A stretch of DNA of 35,272 nucleotides from an uncultured Sulfurovum sp. (GCA_902727895.1 CACVAP010000041.1:1-35272); one strand, 5' to 3'. Positions 15,926 to 24,180 are shown, counted from the first letter of the stretch. The notes: generated from the letters alone by a model not told the origin. Numbers and translations: made by a program.

Positions 15926-16961
15926 CTTTTTCAAAATTTAAAGAAAATCGTGTTCCTTTAGCCAATTGACTTTCTACTTTTATGCCAATATCTAAATCTT
16001 CACATAACTTTTGAACCACATGTAAACCTATGCCCATACCTCTACTGGTTTCCTTGTAAAAGCGTTCAAAAACTTTTTTGGGGTTCCTTATTCCAATGCC
16101 TGTATCTTCTATGATTAACGTACTGTTTACTAGAAAAAGTGAAACCGTTCCATTTTTGATATTATATTTACAAGCATTACTCAAAAGGTTGTCAAGAATA
16201 CGACTCAGGGCTTCAGGGTTTGTTGTAATATTTAAAGAAGAGAGTTCTACTTTAAAAACTATTTCAGGGAAAATACCCTCATAGTACTGCACACGTTTTT
16301 CAACAAAAGAAGCCACTTTTATTTTTTCTTCATTTAAAGGACTGTGTGAAAGAAAATACCCCATATTGGACTGTAAGTTAGCAATGGTTTTCATGGCTTC
16401 CTCACTTCTCTTTATGGATGCATTTTGACCAAACTGTTTTTCTAAAATTTTAAAATTAATCTTCAATGAAGCAATAGGGGTGTTAAAATCATGGAGCATG
16501 TCTTTGACAAACTCATCATTGAGTTCAAATGCTTCTTTAAGAGGTCGAATGGAGTATCGAGCAAAAAATATGGAAATAAACAATAAAAAGAGAGCATAAA
16601 GAAGATACTCTTTTAAAATTTTAACTTTAAGCACTTCTTTTTTTATTTCATATTCTACAGAAGTTAAACTAAACTTTATGAGCTTCTCATCCATGGTAGG
16701 TATGCTAAAAAGCATATAAATAGAGTCTTCTTGATAAAATTTATTTAACTCTTTGTTTTTCTCTTTTTCAATGAAATCCATTTCATACTCAGGACACTCC
16801 AGTGTAAAACTACACTGTGTCATCTTGTTCATTATCTTCATGTCATATTGGTGGGAAATGCTTTTATAATCTTGCCACATCACCATGCTTAAAAAAGCCA
16901 TTTGAATGGAAAAGAAAAGGGTAAAACTCTTTAAAAAAGACTCTTTTTCATATCTCTTCAA
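15912..16961 (-). CDS. Sensor histidine kinase, copy 2 (metal-sensing candidate)
   Basis: 349 residues from TTG 16961. The frame extends to 16997, but the TTG start gives a 14-base overlap with the regulator gene identical to that of pair 1 and begins LKRYEKESFLKSF, matching LKRVELEAFIKSF there. Two transmembrane helices (about 11-29 and 119-134), C50 and C56 in QCSFTLEC in the periplasmic loop, H157 in DMLHDFNTPIASLK, N-box LDNLLSNACKYN, G1 IEDTGIGI and GMGIGLHVV. Cysteine and histidine positions coincide exactly with kinase 1, so the pairs are paralogues. Likely a copper or silver sensor; the metal is inferred. Confidence 0.93.
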   Translation of the reverse strand: MKRYEKESFLKSFTLFFSIQMAFLSMVMWQDYKSISHQYDMKIMNKMTQCSFTLECPEYEMDFIEKEKNKELNKFYQEDSIYMLFSIPTMDEKLIKFSLTSVEYEIKKEVLKVKILKEYLLYALFLLFISIFFARYSIRPLKEAFELNDEFVKDMLHDFNTPIASLKINFKILEKQFGQNASIKRSEEAMKTIANLQSNMGYFLSHSPLNEEKIKVASFVEKRVQYYEGIFPEIVFKVELSSLNITTNPEALSRILDNLLSNACKYNIKNGTVSLFLVNSTLIIEDTGIGIRNPKKVFERFYKETSRGMGIGLHVVQKLCEDLDIGIKVESQLAKGTRFSLNFEKVMFS

Positions 16962-17577
16962 GCATGTACCCCACACCTTTGATGTTTTTAATATCAAGAT
17001 TTAGTTTATTTTTAAGTTTGGCAATATTGACACGTAAGGCATTGGTATTTGGGGAGTTAAGTTTCTCTAAGAGTAAATGCGTTGCTACCACAGAGTTTTT
17101 ATTGACAAGAAAAAGATGAAATAGCTGAGACAAAAGGCTACTTAATAGTACCAATTCTCCATCTTTACGTAGCTCTTTGCTCATTGGAGCATAGCTTAGA
17201 TTTTTATAAGATAAAAAATTATTAATCAAATAACGACTCTTAATACGTAACACCAACTCTTCAGGGTCAAAAGGCTTTTTAATATAATCATCAGCCCCTG
17301 CATTGAACCCCTTCGTCATGGAAGAAATATCAATTAACGCTGTAATGTAAATAGCAGGAGTTTTATCTCCTGCCTCTCTTAATGCTTTAAGTACATCAAA
17401 GCCACTCTCACCCAAAAGACTCACATCAAAAAGATACAAGTCAAAAGAATTTTCAAAGGTCAAAGCATAAACATCAGCAGCACAAAAAGCACTCAATACC
17501 TCAAATTTTTCCATTTTTAAATAGGCTTTTAGGCTCTCGTGTAAAGTTTTATCATCTTCTAGTAATAATATTTTCAT
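16948..17577 (-). CDS. OmpR-family response regulator, copy 2
   Basis: 209 residues: receiver domain with LEDD (6-9), D51 in LYLFDVSLL, Thr in YITALID and IKKPF; winged-helix domain with LRVNIAKLKNKL and IKNIKGVGYMLEE. It is a paralogue of the regulator at 5696-6349 (shared KTPAI(Y/F)I(T/S)ALxD, GAxDYIKKPFxPEEL, SKELRKxGE). No clear Shine-Dalgarno precedes ATG 17577. The promoter box at 17606-17639 lies immediately upstream, which predicts autoregulation. It heads the regulator-kinase operon, downstream of the RND pump gene. Confidence 0.94.
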   Translation of the reverse strand: MKILLLEDDKTLHESLKAYLKMEKFEVLSAFCAADVYALTFENSFDLYLFDVSLLGESGFDVLKALREAGDKTPAIYITALIDISSMTKGFNAGADDYIKKPFDPEELVLRIKSRYLINNFLSYKNLSYAPMSKELRKDGELVLLSSLLSQLFHLFLVNKNSVVATHLLLEKLNSPNTNALRVNIAKLKNKLNLDIKNIKGVGYMLEEI

Positions 17578-17580
17578 TTT

Positions 17581-17611
17581 TATAATGCTAACTCATATAT
17601 GGAGCATTATA
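17581..17611. promoter_or_regulatory. Inverted repeat overlapping the -10 of the second response regulator
   Basis: TATAATGCT (17581-17589) and AGCATTATA (17603-17611) are perfect 9-bp arms with a 13-base centre. The right arm contains the -10 TATAAT, and the left arm ends four bases before the start codon. No T-tract follows, so it does not look like a terminator; a repressor operator is possible. Confidence 0.45.
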
Positions 17612-17639
17612 ATTAGAGTTTTGTGGAAAGGGTGTGTAA
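17606..17639 (-). promoter_or_regulatory. Response-regulator box and -10 for the second regulator-kinase operon
   Basis: Minus strand: TTACACA (17639-17633), 4 bp, TTCCACA (17628-17622), 10 bp, TATAAT (17611-17606). 16 of the 18 box bases agree with those of the box at 4623-4640. It points to autoregulation of the two-component system. Confidence 0.7.
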
Positions 17640-17655
17640 CATATGTTTAGCTCTC

Positions 17656-20600
17656 TCAAACTTTACTCCTCCCAAACAAAAAATACCCAACAGGCAAAAC
17701 CAAAAGCGTCAACAGCGTAGAGCTAATAATCCCACCAACAATCACAACAGAGAGAGGATACTGTATTTCAGAGCCTACACCTGTGGCGTAAAGTAGAGGT
17801 AAAATTCCAAAGAGTGTGGTAAAGGCTGTCATGAGAACAGGGCGTAGTCTTAAGAGTGTTGCTTCTTTTATGACCTCTTTTAAGTCTCTGTCTGGTTCTT
17901 TTTCTTGAAGCTCATCTATGAAGGTGACCAGTACAATTCCGTTGAGTATGGCAATGGCGAAGATGGCTAAAAAACCGATGATGGCTGAAACGGAAACGTA
18001 GATACCACTGATGATTAACGCAACAATTCCACCCATGAGACCAAAGGGAACATTCATGAGTACCAAAAGTGCTTTTTTCATGGAGTTAAAAGCTGTGTAG
18101 AGTAGCAGTAAAATAAGTAAAATGGTGAGAGGAATAATCATCATGAGTTTCTCAGTAGCCTCTTGCATATTTTTAAAATCTCCTGCCCACTCAATGAAAT
18201 AACCTGAGGGAAAGACAACAGACTTTTTAATGCGTTCATTGGCTTCTGCTACCAAAGAAGCTACATCTCGCCCTTCTGTTTCAATGCCCAAGACCATATA
18301 ACGGCTTAGGTTTTGTCGTTTTATGAAGGCTGCTCCTTGTTTTACCTCTATATGACATACATCTTCTAAAGCCACAATAACACCAGATGAAGAACGAATA
18401 CTGATGGCTTTTAACTGTTCTATCTCTTGCCTTGCTCCTTTGATTTTAGCCACAATTCCGAAGCGTTTTACCCCTTCGATTTTTTGGCTTATGGGTTCTT
18501 CGCCTATGCCGTTACGAATCACTTGCATAATCTCTGCTAGGGAGATGCCATATCGTCCTAAAGCTTGATAGTTTGGTTCAATAATAATGTTGGCTTGACC
18601 CAATTGAGGTTCAACTTCAACTTCCTCTAGCCCCTTTAAGCCCTCTAGTACTTCTTGAATCTCTTGGGAAAGTTTAGCCATTACTTTTTGTTCTTCTCCA
18701 TAGATTTTGATGGCAAGTTCAGATTGTACCCCTTCTAAAAGCTCTTCTATTCTCATGGCGATGGGTTGTGTTGGCACAAAGCGAACATGCTCAAAGGTAT
18801 GGGTTAAGTCTTTGGTCATCTTTTTACTGAGTAGCTCTAGGTCTTCGATGTTAGGTTTTAGGGTTAAGAGTACTTCCATGTAATTGGGTTGTGCTGTTTC
18901 TCCTTTTTCACTTCGTCCTGCCATACTTAGTACCGATTTTATTTCAGAACCGTAGTTTTTAAGAATATGATTTTCTACATTTTGTGCTGTCTCTATGGAT
19001 TGGCTAAGTGCCGTTCCAGGAGGAGCAATCACACGGTACATAATACTCTCTTCGTTCAGTGTTGGCATAAATTCTCGCCCTTGTAAACTAAGAAGATAAA
19101 TAGAAAAGAAAAAAGCCATACTTACCAGGAAAAGTACCATTTTAGGAAAACGCAATACCCCATTTAAAAAAGGAAGATAGAACCATTTAATCACTTTCAT
19201 CACCACATTTTCTTCTTCTTTTCTAGGTTTTAAAAGCATGATGCTTAACACGGGTACTAACACCAATGCCACTAGCAAAGAACCAAGCATAACAAAAACA
19301 ATGTTTAACGCCATAGGTCCATAGAGTTTTCCTGCTAATCCATCAAGACTCAACAGAGGAATAAAAACAGCCACAATAATCAAAATGGCAAAAGTAACAG
19401 GGGCTGCTACTTCTTTTCCTGCATTTAAAATGAGTTCAAACTTATTTGCATTGGGGTTAGCATTTAAGTGTCGGTAGGCATTTTCAACCATAACAATTGT
19501 ACCATCCACTATCATCCCAACGGCAATGGCTAAACCACTTAAACTCATGAGGTTGGCTGAGAGTCCATACTGTTGCATGAGTAAAAAAGCGATTAACAAA
19601 GAGAGAGGTAAAGAGACAATCACAATGAAAGCAGAACGAAATTCAAAGAGAAAGAGAAACAGAACAATCGCAACAAGAATCATTCCTACAATAAGTGCAT
19701 TAGAGATGGTGGCTACAGCTTTTTGAGTCATCTCCGTTCGGTCATAAATAGGGTTAATACTGAGTCCTTTAGGTAAAGTAGCATTCACTTGAATCATCTT
19801 CTCTTTTAAACCTTTAACCACTTTGTTTGCATCAGTTCCTGTTCGTTGAAGTACCATACTAATGACCGACTCACGACCATCTATGCTAATGGCACCAAAA
19901 CGAGGAGCATTGCCTTCTTGAACCGTTGCCACGTCACCAATGCTAACAGCTCTTCCACTTAATGACTTGATCACTGTTGCACGAATATCATCTAAATTTT
20001 TGTAGAAACCAACCCCTCTAATCTGATACTGTTCACGGTTAAATTCTAAGTATTGACCCCCAGCACTAAGGTTACTGCTCTGTATCGCTTCTACTATCTG
20101 GGCGTAAGTCACCCCTTTTATTTGCAGTTTTTTTGTGTCAATAAGTACTTCATACTGTTTTTCGTAACCACCCCAACTTACCACCTCTTCAACACCAGAG
20201 ACGGCTTTAAACATCGGTTTTACAAAAAAGTCTTGCAAGGCTCTTATTTCTTGAAGTGTTTTAGATTTTGTGCTGTCTTGCAGTTCATACCAAAAGACTT
20301 GTCCTAGTCCTGTGGTGTTTGGTCCGAGTGTTGGTTTTCCCCAACCCTTAGGAATATCTACCGATAAAATTCTCTCACTCATCTGTTGGCGTAAGAAATA
20401 AATATCATACTCATCTTCAAAAAAAACAGAAACATAAGAGAGTCCAAAAAAGGAGTTTGACATAATGCTCTTAACCCCTGCCATGCCTGAGAGTGCTGAC
20501 TCTAAAGGGTAGGTAATGAGTTTTTCAATATCTTCAGCCGAATTTCCCACACTCTCCGTGTAAATGACGACCTGTTTAGGCGTAATATCAGGAAAAGCAT

Positions 20601-20712
20601 CAATAGGCACCGATAAATAGGCACGATAACCCAAAAATGAAAGTGTCATAAACAGCACAATAACCAATAATTTATACTTCAAAGAGAGGTCTATAATTTT
20701 ATTTAACATCAT
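17656..20712 (-). CDS. HME-type RND efflux pump (CusA/CzcA-like)
   Basis: 1018 residues, usual for the family. Inner-membrane proton-driven pump of a tripartite heavy-metal exporter. Seen: N-terminal helix, then VPIDAFPDITPKQVVIYTE, large periplasmic loop, the TM4 motif SGLAIAVGMIVDGTIVMVENAYRHL with the proton-relay Asp, a second periplasmic loop after REFMPTLNEESIMYRV, and a final helix bundle (GGIISSTLLTLLVLPVGYFLF). The TM4 motif is closer to the AIG-type of copper/silver (CusA) pumps than to DFG-type zinc/cobalt (CzcA) pumps, so monovalent copper/silver is favoured, without certainty. The start may be the second ATG at 20709, which is better spaced from AGGGG. It follows the adaptor gene by six bases. 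Confidence 0.95.
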   Translation of the reverse strand: MMLNKIIDLSLKYKLLVIVLFMTLSFLGYRAYLSVPIDAFPDITPKQVVIYTESVGNSAEDIEKLITYPLESALSGMAGVKSIMSNSFFGLSYVSVFFEDEYDIYFLRQQMSERILSVDIPKGWGKPTLGPNTTGLGQVFWYELQDSTKSKTLQEIRALQDFFVKPMFKAVSGVEEVVSWGGYEKQYEVLIDTKKLQIKGVTYAQIVEAIQSSNLSAGGQYLEFNREQYQIRGVGFYKNLDDIRATVIKSLSGRAVSIGDVATVQEGNAPRFGAISIDGRESVISMVLQRTGTDANKVVKGLKEKMIQVNATLPKGLSINPIYDRTEMTQKAVATISNALIVGMILVAIVLFLFLFEFRSAFIVIVSLPLSLLIAFLLMQQYGLSANLMSLSGLAIAVGMIVDGTIVMVENAYRHLNANPNANKFELILNAGKEVAAPVTFAILIIVAVFIPLLSLDGLAGKLYGPMALNIVFVMLGSLLVALVLVPVLSIMLLKPRKEEENVVMKVIKWFYLPFLNGVLRFPKMVLFLVSMAFFFSIYLLSLQGREFMPTLNEESIMYRVIAPPGTALSQSIETAQNVENHILKNYGSEIKSVLSMAGRSEKGETAQPNYMEVLLTLKPNIEDLELLSKKMTKDLTHTFEHVRFVPTQPIAMRIEELLEGVQSELAIKIYGEEQKVMAKLSQEIQEVLEGLKGLEEVEVEPQLGQANIIIEPNYQALGRYGISLAEIMQVIRNGIGEEPISQKIEGVKRFGIVAKIKGARQEIEQLKAISIRSSSGVIVALEDVCHIEVKQGAAFIKRQNLSRYMVLGIETEGRDVASLVAEANERIKKSVVFPSGYFIEWAGDFKNMQEATEKLMMIIPLTILLILLLLYTAFNSMKKALLVLMNVPFGLMGGIVALIISGIYVSVSAIIGFLAIFAIAILNGIVLVTFIDELQEKEPDRDLKEVIKEATLLRLRPVLMTAFTTLFGILPLLYATGVGSEIQYPLSVVIVGGIISSTLLTLLVLPVGYFLFGRSKV

Positions 20713-20718
20713 CAGCCC

Positions 20719-21870
20719 CTAATGTCCATGTCCACCAAGAGACGACTTAAGCAGCAAAGATTTAATATAATAACTCTTAGCACTCACATAGTCTCTATGT
20801 TCATCAATGCCCTCTATGGCAACCCAATGTTCATTTTGTTTGATGATTTTAACCACAAGGATATCATAAGGTATTTCATCCTCTTCATGTTCATCGTGTT
20901 TTTCTTCTTCATGCTTTTCTTCGCCATGGTCATGTCCTGCATGGTCATCATGTTTTTCTTCTTCATGTTCCTCATGATGTTTGGGTAGAAAAACCACCCA
21001 TTCATTGTTAAAAAATGAAAGTGCAGACTTTTTGACTGCCAAATATTCTCTAGGCGTTCCAATAGAGAGCTTTGTTTCGACATAAGCATTGACGAAGAGA
21101 TTCGGCACAGGCTCATCTAAAGCTAAAAGTATGACCATCTGTTGGGTCTGTTCATCCAGTTGAGGTAATATCTGTGTGATGTGCATCTTGTAATGCTTAG
21201 CTCCATAAAGAAGTTCTCCCTCTTGTCCTACACCTACCTCATTAACATACTTCAAAGGGATATAAGCCTTGGCTAAGAAACTCTCTCCCCCTTTGACAAT
21301 AGAGACCAAAGGAGTATTGGCATCAACCACAGCGTTAGTAGGAATGAGTATTTTTTCTACCGTTCCAGAGCCTTGTGCATAAACAGTATAAGAACTTTTA
21401 TAAGTTTTTGAGGAGACTCCCATAAGGGATAACTGGGCTTTAATGCTCTCTATCTTAGAAGCTGTCTCATCTTTTTCTCGTTGTTCTTGGTTTAAATTTT
21501 GCATTGACTCCAAACCAGAGTTGTAAAGTTTTCTAATAATGTTATAGTTCTTCTGATGTACCAAAAGCTGTTTTCGTAGCAGTTTTAATTCTGAAAATAG
21601 TCGAGAGAGTTCAAGTGAGTCAATTTTCGCAATGGCTTGACCTTTTTTAACACTTTGCCCTTGTTTAACCAAATAGGTACTAATCTTCCCACCCATTCGA
21701 GCCATGACTTGCTCTTTAGCAGAGGAGAGTTGTACTATTTTACTGTTCACGCTAATCTCATTTTTAAAGAGTTGTTTTTCCACTTCATCAATGGGAACAT
21801 CCATTCCTAAAAGAAGTTCTGCTATAAATAGCATACTCCAAATCACTTTTATACTTTTTTGCTTATTCAT
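20719..21870 (-). CDS. RND periplasmic adaptor subunit (CusB/CzcB-like) with His-rich loop
   Basis: 383 residues: signal sequence, lipoyl-like half motifs (GGKISTYLVKQGQSVKKGQAIAKID and AQGSGTVEKILIPTNAVVDANTPL), a helical hairpin between them and a beta-barrel domain. Residues about 292-330 are almost only His, Glu, Asp and Lys (EEHEEEKHDDHAGHDHGEE), a metal-binding loop typical of CzcB-like rather than E. coli CusB adaptors, so zinc or cobalt cannot be ruled out. It links the pump to the outer-membrane channel. Its start overlaps the outer-membrane factor gene by eight bases. Confidence 0.93.
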   Translation of the reverse strand: MNKQKSIKVIWSMLFIAELLLGMDVPIDEVEKQLFKNEISVNSKIVQLSSAKEQVMARMGGKISTYLVKQGQSVKKGQAIAKIDSLELSRLFSELKLLRKQLLVHQKNYNIIRKLYNSGLESMQNLNQEQREKDETASKIESIKAQLSLMGVSSKTYKSSYTVYAQGSGTVEKILIPTNAVVDANTPLVSIVKGGESFLAKAYIPLKYVNEVGVGQEGELLYGAKHYKMHITQILPQLDEQTQQMVILLALDEPVPNLFVNAYVETKLSIGTPREYLAVKKSALSFFNNEWVVFLPKHHEEHEEEKHDDHAGHDHGEEKHEEEKHDEHEEDEIPYDILVVKIIKQNEHWVAIEGIDEHRDYVSAKSYYIKSLLLKSSLGGHGH

Positions 21871-23029
21871 TATATGCCCCTTGCAGATAGTTAATTTTAA
21901 TACTGTTCTCTTCTATGGAAATTTTTGTCTCCAAAAGCTTTTCTTTACTCTGGAGTAACTGTTCTTTTAGAATATTGAGTTTTAAAAGATTTACTTTTGC
22001 TACTCTGTATCCTTCTTGATAAAGGGCTAAGAGTTGCTTTTGTTCAACGATTAACACTTCATACTGCGACTCTAGTTGCTGTTGCGTTCTTATGGCTTCT
22101 AGTCGTTGAAACAGTTCTACTCTTAAGGATTTCTTTTCAAATGCCAAAGCCAATTTCTGATTGTTTAGTTCAATCTTTGCCAGTTGTTTTTCTTCGCTTT
22201 TTTGATTAAAAATAGGTAAAGCAATGCTAACCCCTATACGAAAAATATCTTGCTCTGGCTCTGCTTCTATCTCTGAAAAAAGTTCAAAACTCTCAATCTT
22301 ATGTGAGGCAACTTTTAACGCCTCTTTGGCTACCTTTTCTTTTTGCTTAGTTACTTTTAGTAGGGGGTGTTCATTTTGAACTTGGCTAAGCACAAAATAT
22401 TGTGCTGTCTCCACCTCTATGGCTTCACTAACATTTGAAAAACGAAGTAGGCTATCTCTTGATTGTATGCCAGTGAGCTGTAGTTTTTTTAGAAGTGTTC
22501 TTATGCCTTGCTCTTCTATTTTAGCTTGTAAAAACTCGCTTTTAGCCACACTTCCTGCCTTAAAACGTGCTTTTGAAATTGCTACTGTTTTTTGAGAAAT
22601 AACCAACGCTTCTTGAGCTAAAATTTCTTTTTTAACTGCTTCTTTATAGGCTAAGTAGTAAAGGTTAAAGCCATAAATAAATTCCGACTTTTCTAGTGCT
22701 ACTTCTTGTGTAGAAAGTGCTACCCTACTTTGAGTCAATGCTTTTTTATCTCTTTTAAGTGAAGGTAAAAGTAAGGATTGACTCACGCCAACTCTTGTGC
22801 CAAATTGATTTTCTCTTAGTACTCGTTTAGCTGAAAAATCAGCCACTTCAAACTCAAAATTTGGATTGGCTAAACGCATCTCTATTTGACCTTGAAGAGC
22901 AATACTTTGCTCTTTGGTTTTATTGATTTTTAATGTTGTATTGTTTTGTATGGCACGTTGCAGTAGCTCTTCATAGCCAACGGCATGAAGATTAACCACC
23001 ACAAACAAGCCGAGTATAACGCTTTTCAT
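21863..23029 (-). CDS. Outer-membrane efflux channel (TolC/CusC/CzcC-like)
   Basis: 388 residues from ATG 23029. The frame runs to 23101, but AGGA precedes 23029 and MKSVILGLFVVVNLHAVGY is a proper signal peptide, so the longer form is rejected. Long coiled-coil segments (KSEFLQAKIEEQGIRTLLKKL; RVELFQRLEAIRTQQQLES) and NFEFEV, GVSIALPIFN are typical of the OEP family. No lipobox is seen. First gene of the pump-adaptor-channel operon; an inverted repeat lies 50-70 bases before it. Confidence 0.93.
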   Translation of the reverse strand: MKSVILGLFVVVNLHAVGYEELLQRAIQNNTTLKINKTKEQSIALQGQIEMRLANPNFEFEVADFSAKRVLRENQFGTRVGVSQSLLLPSLKRDKKALTQSRVALSTQEVALEKSEFIYGFNLYYLAYKEAVKKEILAQEALVISQKTVAISKARFKAGSVAKSEFLQAKIEEQGIRTLLKKLQLTGIQSRDSLLRFSNVSEAIEVETAQYFVLSQVQNEHPLLKVTKQKEKVAKEALKVASHKIESFELFSEIEAEPEQDIFRIGVSIALPIFNQKSEEKQLAKIELNNQKLALAFEKKSLRVELFQRLEAIRTQQQLESQYEVLIVEQKQLLALYQEGYRVAKVNLLKLNILKEQLLQSKEKLLETKISIEENSIKINYLQGAYNE

Positions 23030-23081
23030 AATAATCCTATGGTGTTGATAATATTTTAATAGGTATCTTATAAAACTAGGA

Positions 23082-23102
23082 AGTGGAGAGTTTACTCCCA
23101 CT
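23082..23102 (-). terminator. Weak hairpin between the CzcI-like gene and the efflux operon
   Basis: AGTGG/CCACT pair, then after one bulged base GAGT/ACTC, with a very short loop; TCCTAGTTTTATAAG follows on the minus strand. It may end or attenuate the transcript of the small upstream gene, or it may sit in the leader of the efflux operon. The stem is imperfect and the T-run short. Confidence 0.4.
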
Positions 23103-23186
23103 CTTTTGTGAGACTAAAGTCATCACTTCCAATGAGTTTTTCAAAATATCTAATCTATAATTTTTGGGAAATAGGGTAAAAAAGTG

Positions 23187-23507
23187 TTAAGCTATAGGAG
23201 GTCGAAAAGTGTTGTTTTCAAAAAGAGAAGAGTTGTCTTTTGCTTCATGTATCTCTACAAAAGTAAGGACTTTGCTATGAAAAAGTTGAAATGACTCAGG
23301 CAATAAAAAAGAGATATGAAACATATAATGCGTACTACAAACATCACTCTCATCTTGATGATTGTCTTCGTGAGAATGAGGGGTTGAGAATTCAGTAACA
23401 TATTCTTTAATGCTACAATCAGACTCTGCATAGTCATCAAGAACCACCCCATGTGCTATGGAAAAAAACATAACAACTAAAAGGAGTAGGTTTATTAATC
23501 TGTTCAT
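23187..23507 (-). CDS. Small exported protein, CzcI-like
   Basis: 106 residues with signal peptide (MNRLINLLLLVVMFFSIAHG), acidic and His-containing middle (STPHSHEDNHQDESDVCSTHY) and C-terminal TFRPPIA. Size, two Cys, His/Asp cluster and the Arg-Pro-Pro end recall CzcI-type small proteins that precede czcCBA operons, but resemblance is weak. It precedes the RND set on the same strand by 157 bases and may bind metal or modulate induction. TATAAT (about 23517-23512) lies so close to the ATG that its mRNA could be leaderless. Confidence 0.6.
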   Translation of the reverse strand: MNRLINLLLLVVMFFSIAHGVVLDDYAESDCSIKEYVTEFSTPHSHEDNHQDESDVCSTHYMFHISFLLPESFQLFHSKVLTFVEIHEAKDNSSLFENNTFRPPIA

Positions 23508-23607
23508 AGGGGCATTATAGCTTTATAATATAAAAAAGTTATAAGTTTAGTAAAAAGCTAGAGATGAACTACCCCCTATACTTTAAAGTTTTAAGTTTTT
23601 TCTGTAA

Positions 23608-24180
23608 TTATAATTCATACCCTTTTTTAAATTCAGCTATATACCTCAGAAACGTACTACGCCCCACCCCAAATTCATCAGCAATTTGTTGATTAGTAAA
23701 CTCTCCACTTTTCTGTAACGCCATAGCCTCAATAACTTGTTCATCACTCATCTTCCGTTTAGCACCAAACTTCACACCACGCTTTAATGCTGACTTAATC
23801 CCATCGGCTTGTCTTTCAGCTCTTAAATCTGTTTCAAACTCTGCAATAACAGAAAGTAAACCCATCATCAATCGACCTGTACTAGAGCTTGTATCAAAAT
23901 CTTGTTGGGTTGCTTTAAATTCAACACCTTTCTCTTTTAATATTTCAAGAATTTTATAAAGGTCTAAAGTACTCCGTGAACATCGGTCTAATCTAGTAAC
24001 CATAAATATATCACCCTCACGAACATAATCTAAAGCACTTTCAAGTTCTAAACGACTTGTTAAAGATGTACCACTTTTCTTCTCTTGAAAAATCTTCTCA
24101 CAACCTGCTTTTGTTAATATTTCTATTTGAGCTTCTAGGTTTTGTCCTCTGCTACTTACTCTTGCATACCCTATTTTCAT
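23608..24180 (-). CDS. Serine recombinase (resolvase/invertase, Hin/Tn3 type)
   Basis: 190 residues from the second ATG (24180), which has AAGG at six bases. Catalytic domain: IGYARVSSRGQNLEAQ with the nucleophilic Ser, FQEKKSGT, then REGDIFMVTRLDRCSRS and STGRLMMGLLSVIAEFE, EL-helix with ERQADGIKSAL; C-terminal helix-turn-helix TNQQIADEFGVGRSTFLRYI. This is the size of Tn3 resolvases and Hin-type invertases. It could have mobilised the metal island or come with a transposon or plasmid; no transposase of the Tn3 family is next to it and no clear invertible segment is seen. The 137 bases upstream separate it from the oldest end of the CRISPR array. Confidence 0.93.
   Translation of the reverse strand: MKIGYARVSSRGQNLEAQIEILTKAGCEKIFQEKKSGTSLTSRLELESALDYVREGDIFMVTRLDRCSRSTLDLYKILEILKEKGVEFKATQQDFDTSSSTGRLMMGLLSVIAEFETDLRAERQADGIKSALKRGVKFGAKRKMSDEQVIEAMALQKSGEFTNQQIADEFGVGRSTFLRYIAEFKKGYEL

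Noticed and set aside
20722-21116. Met- and Lys-rich open frames near the adaptor gene (20722-20988 plus, 20814-21116 minus)
   Set aside because: They are out-of-frame readings of the His/Glu-rich codons of the RND adaptor.
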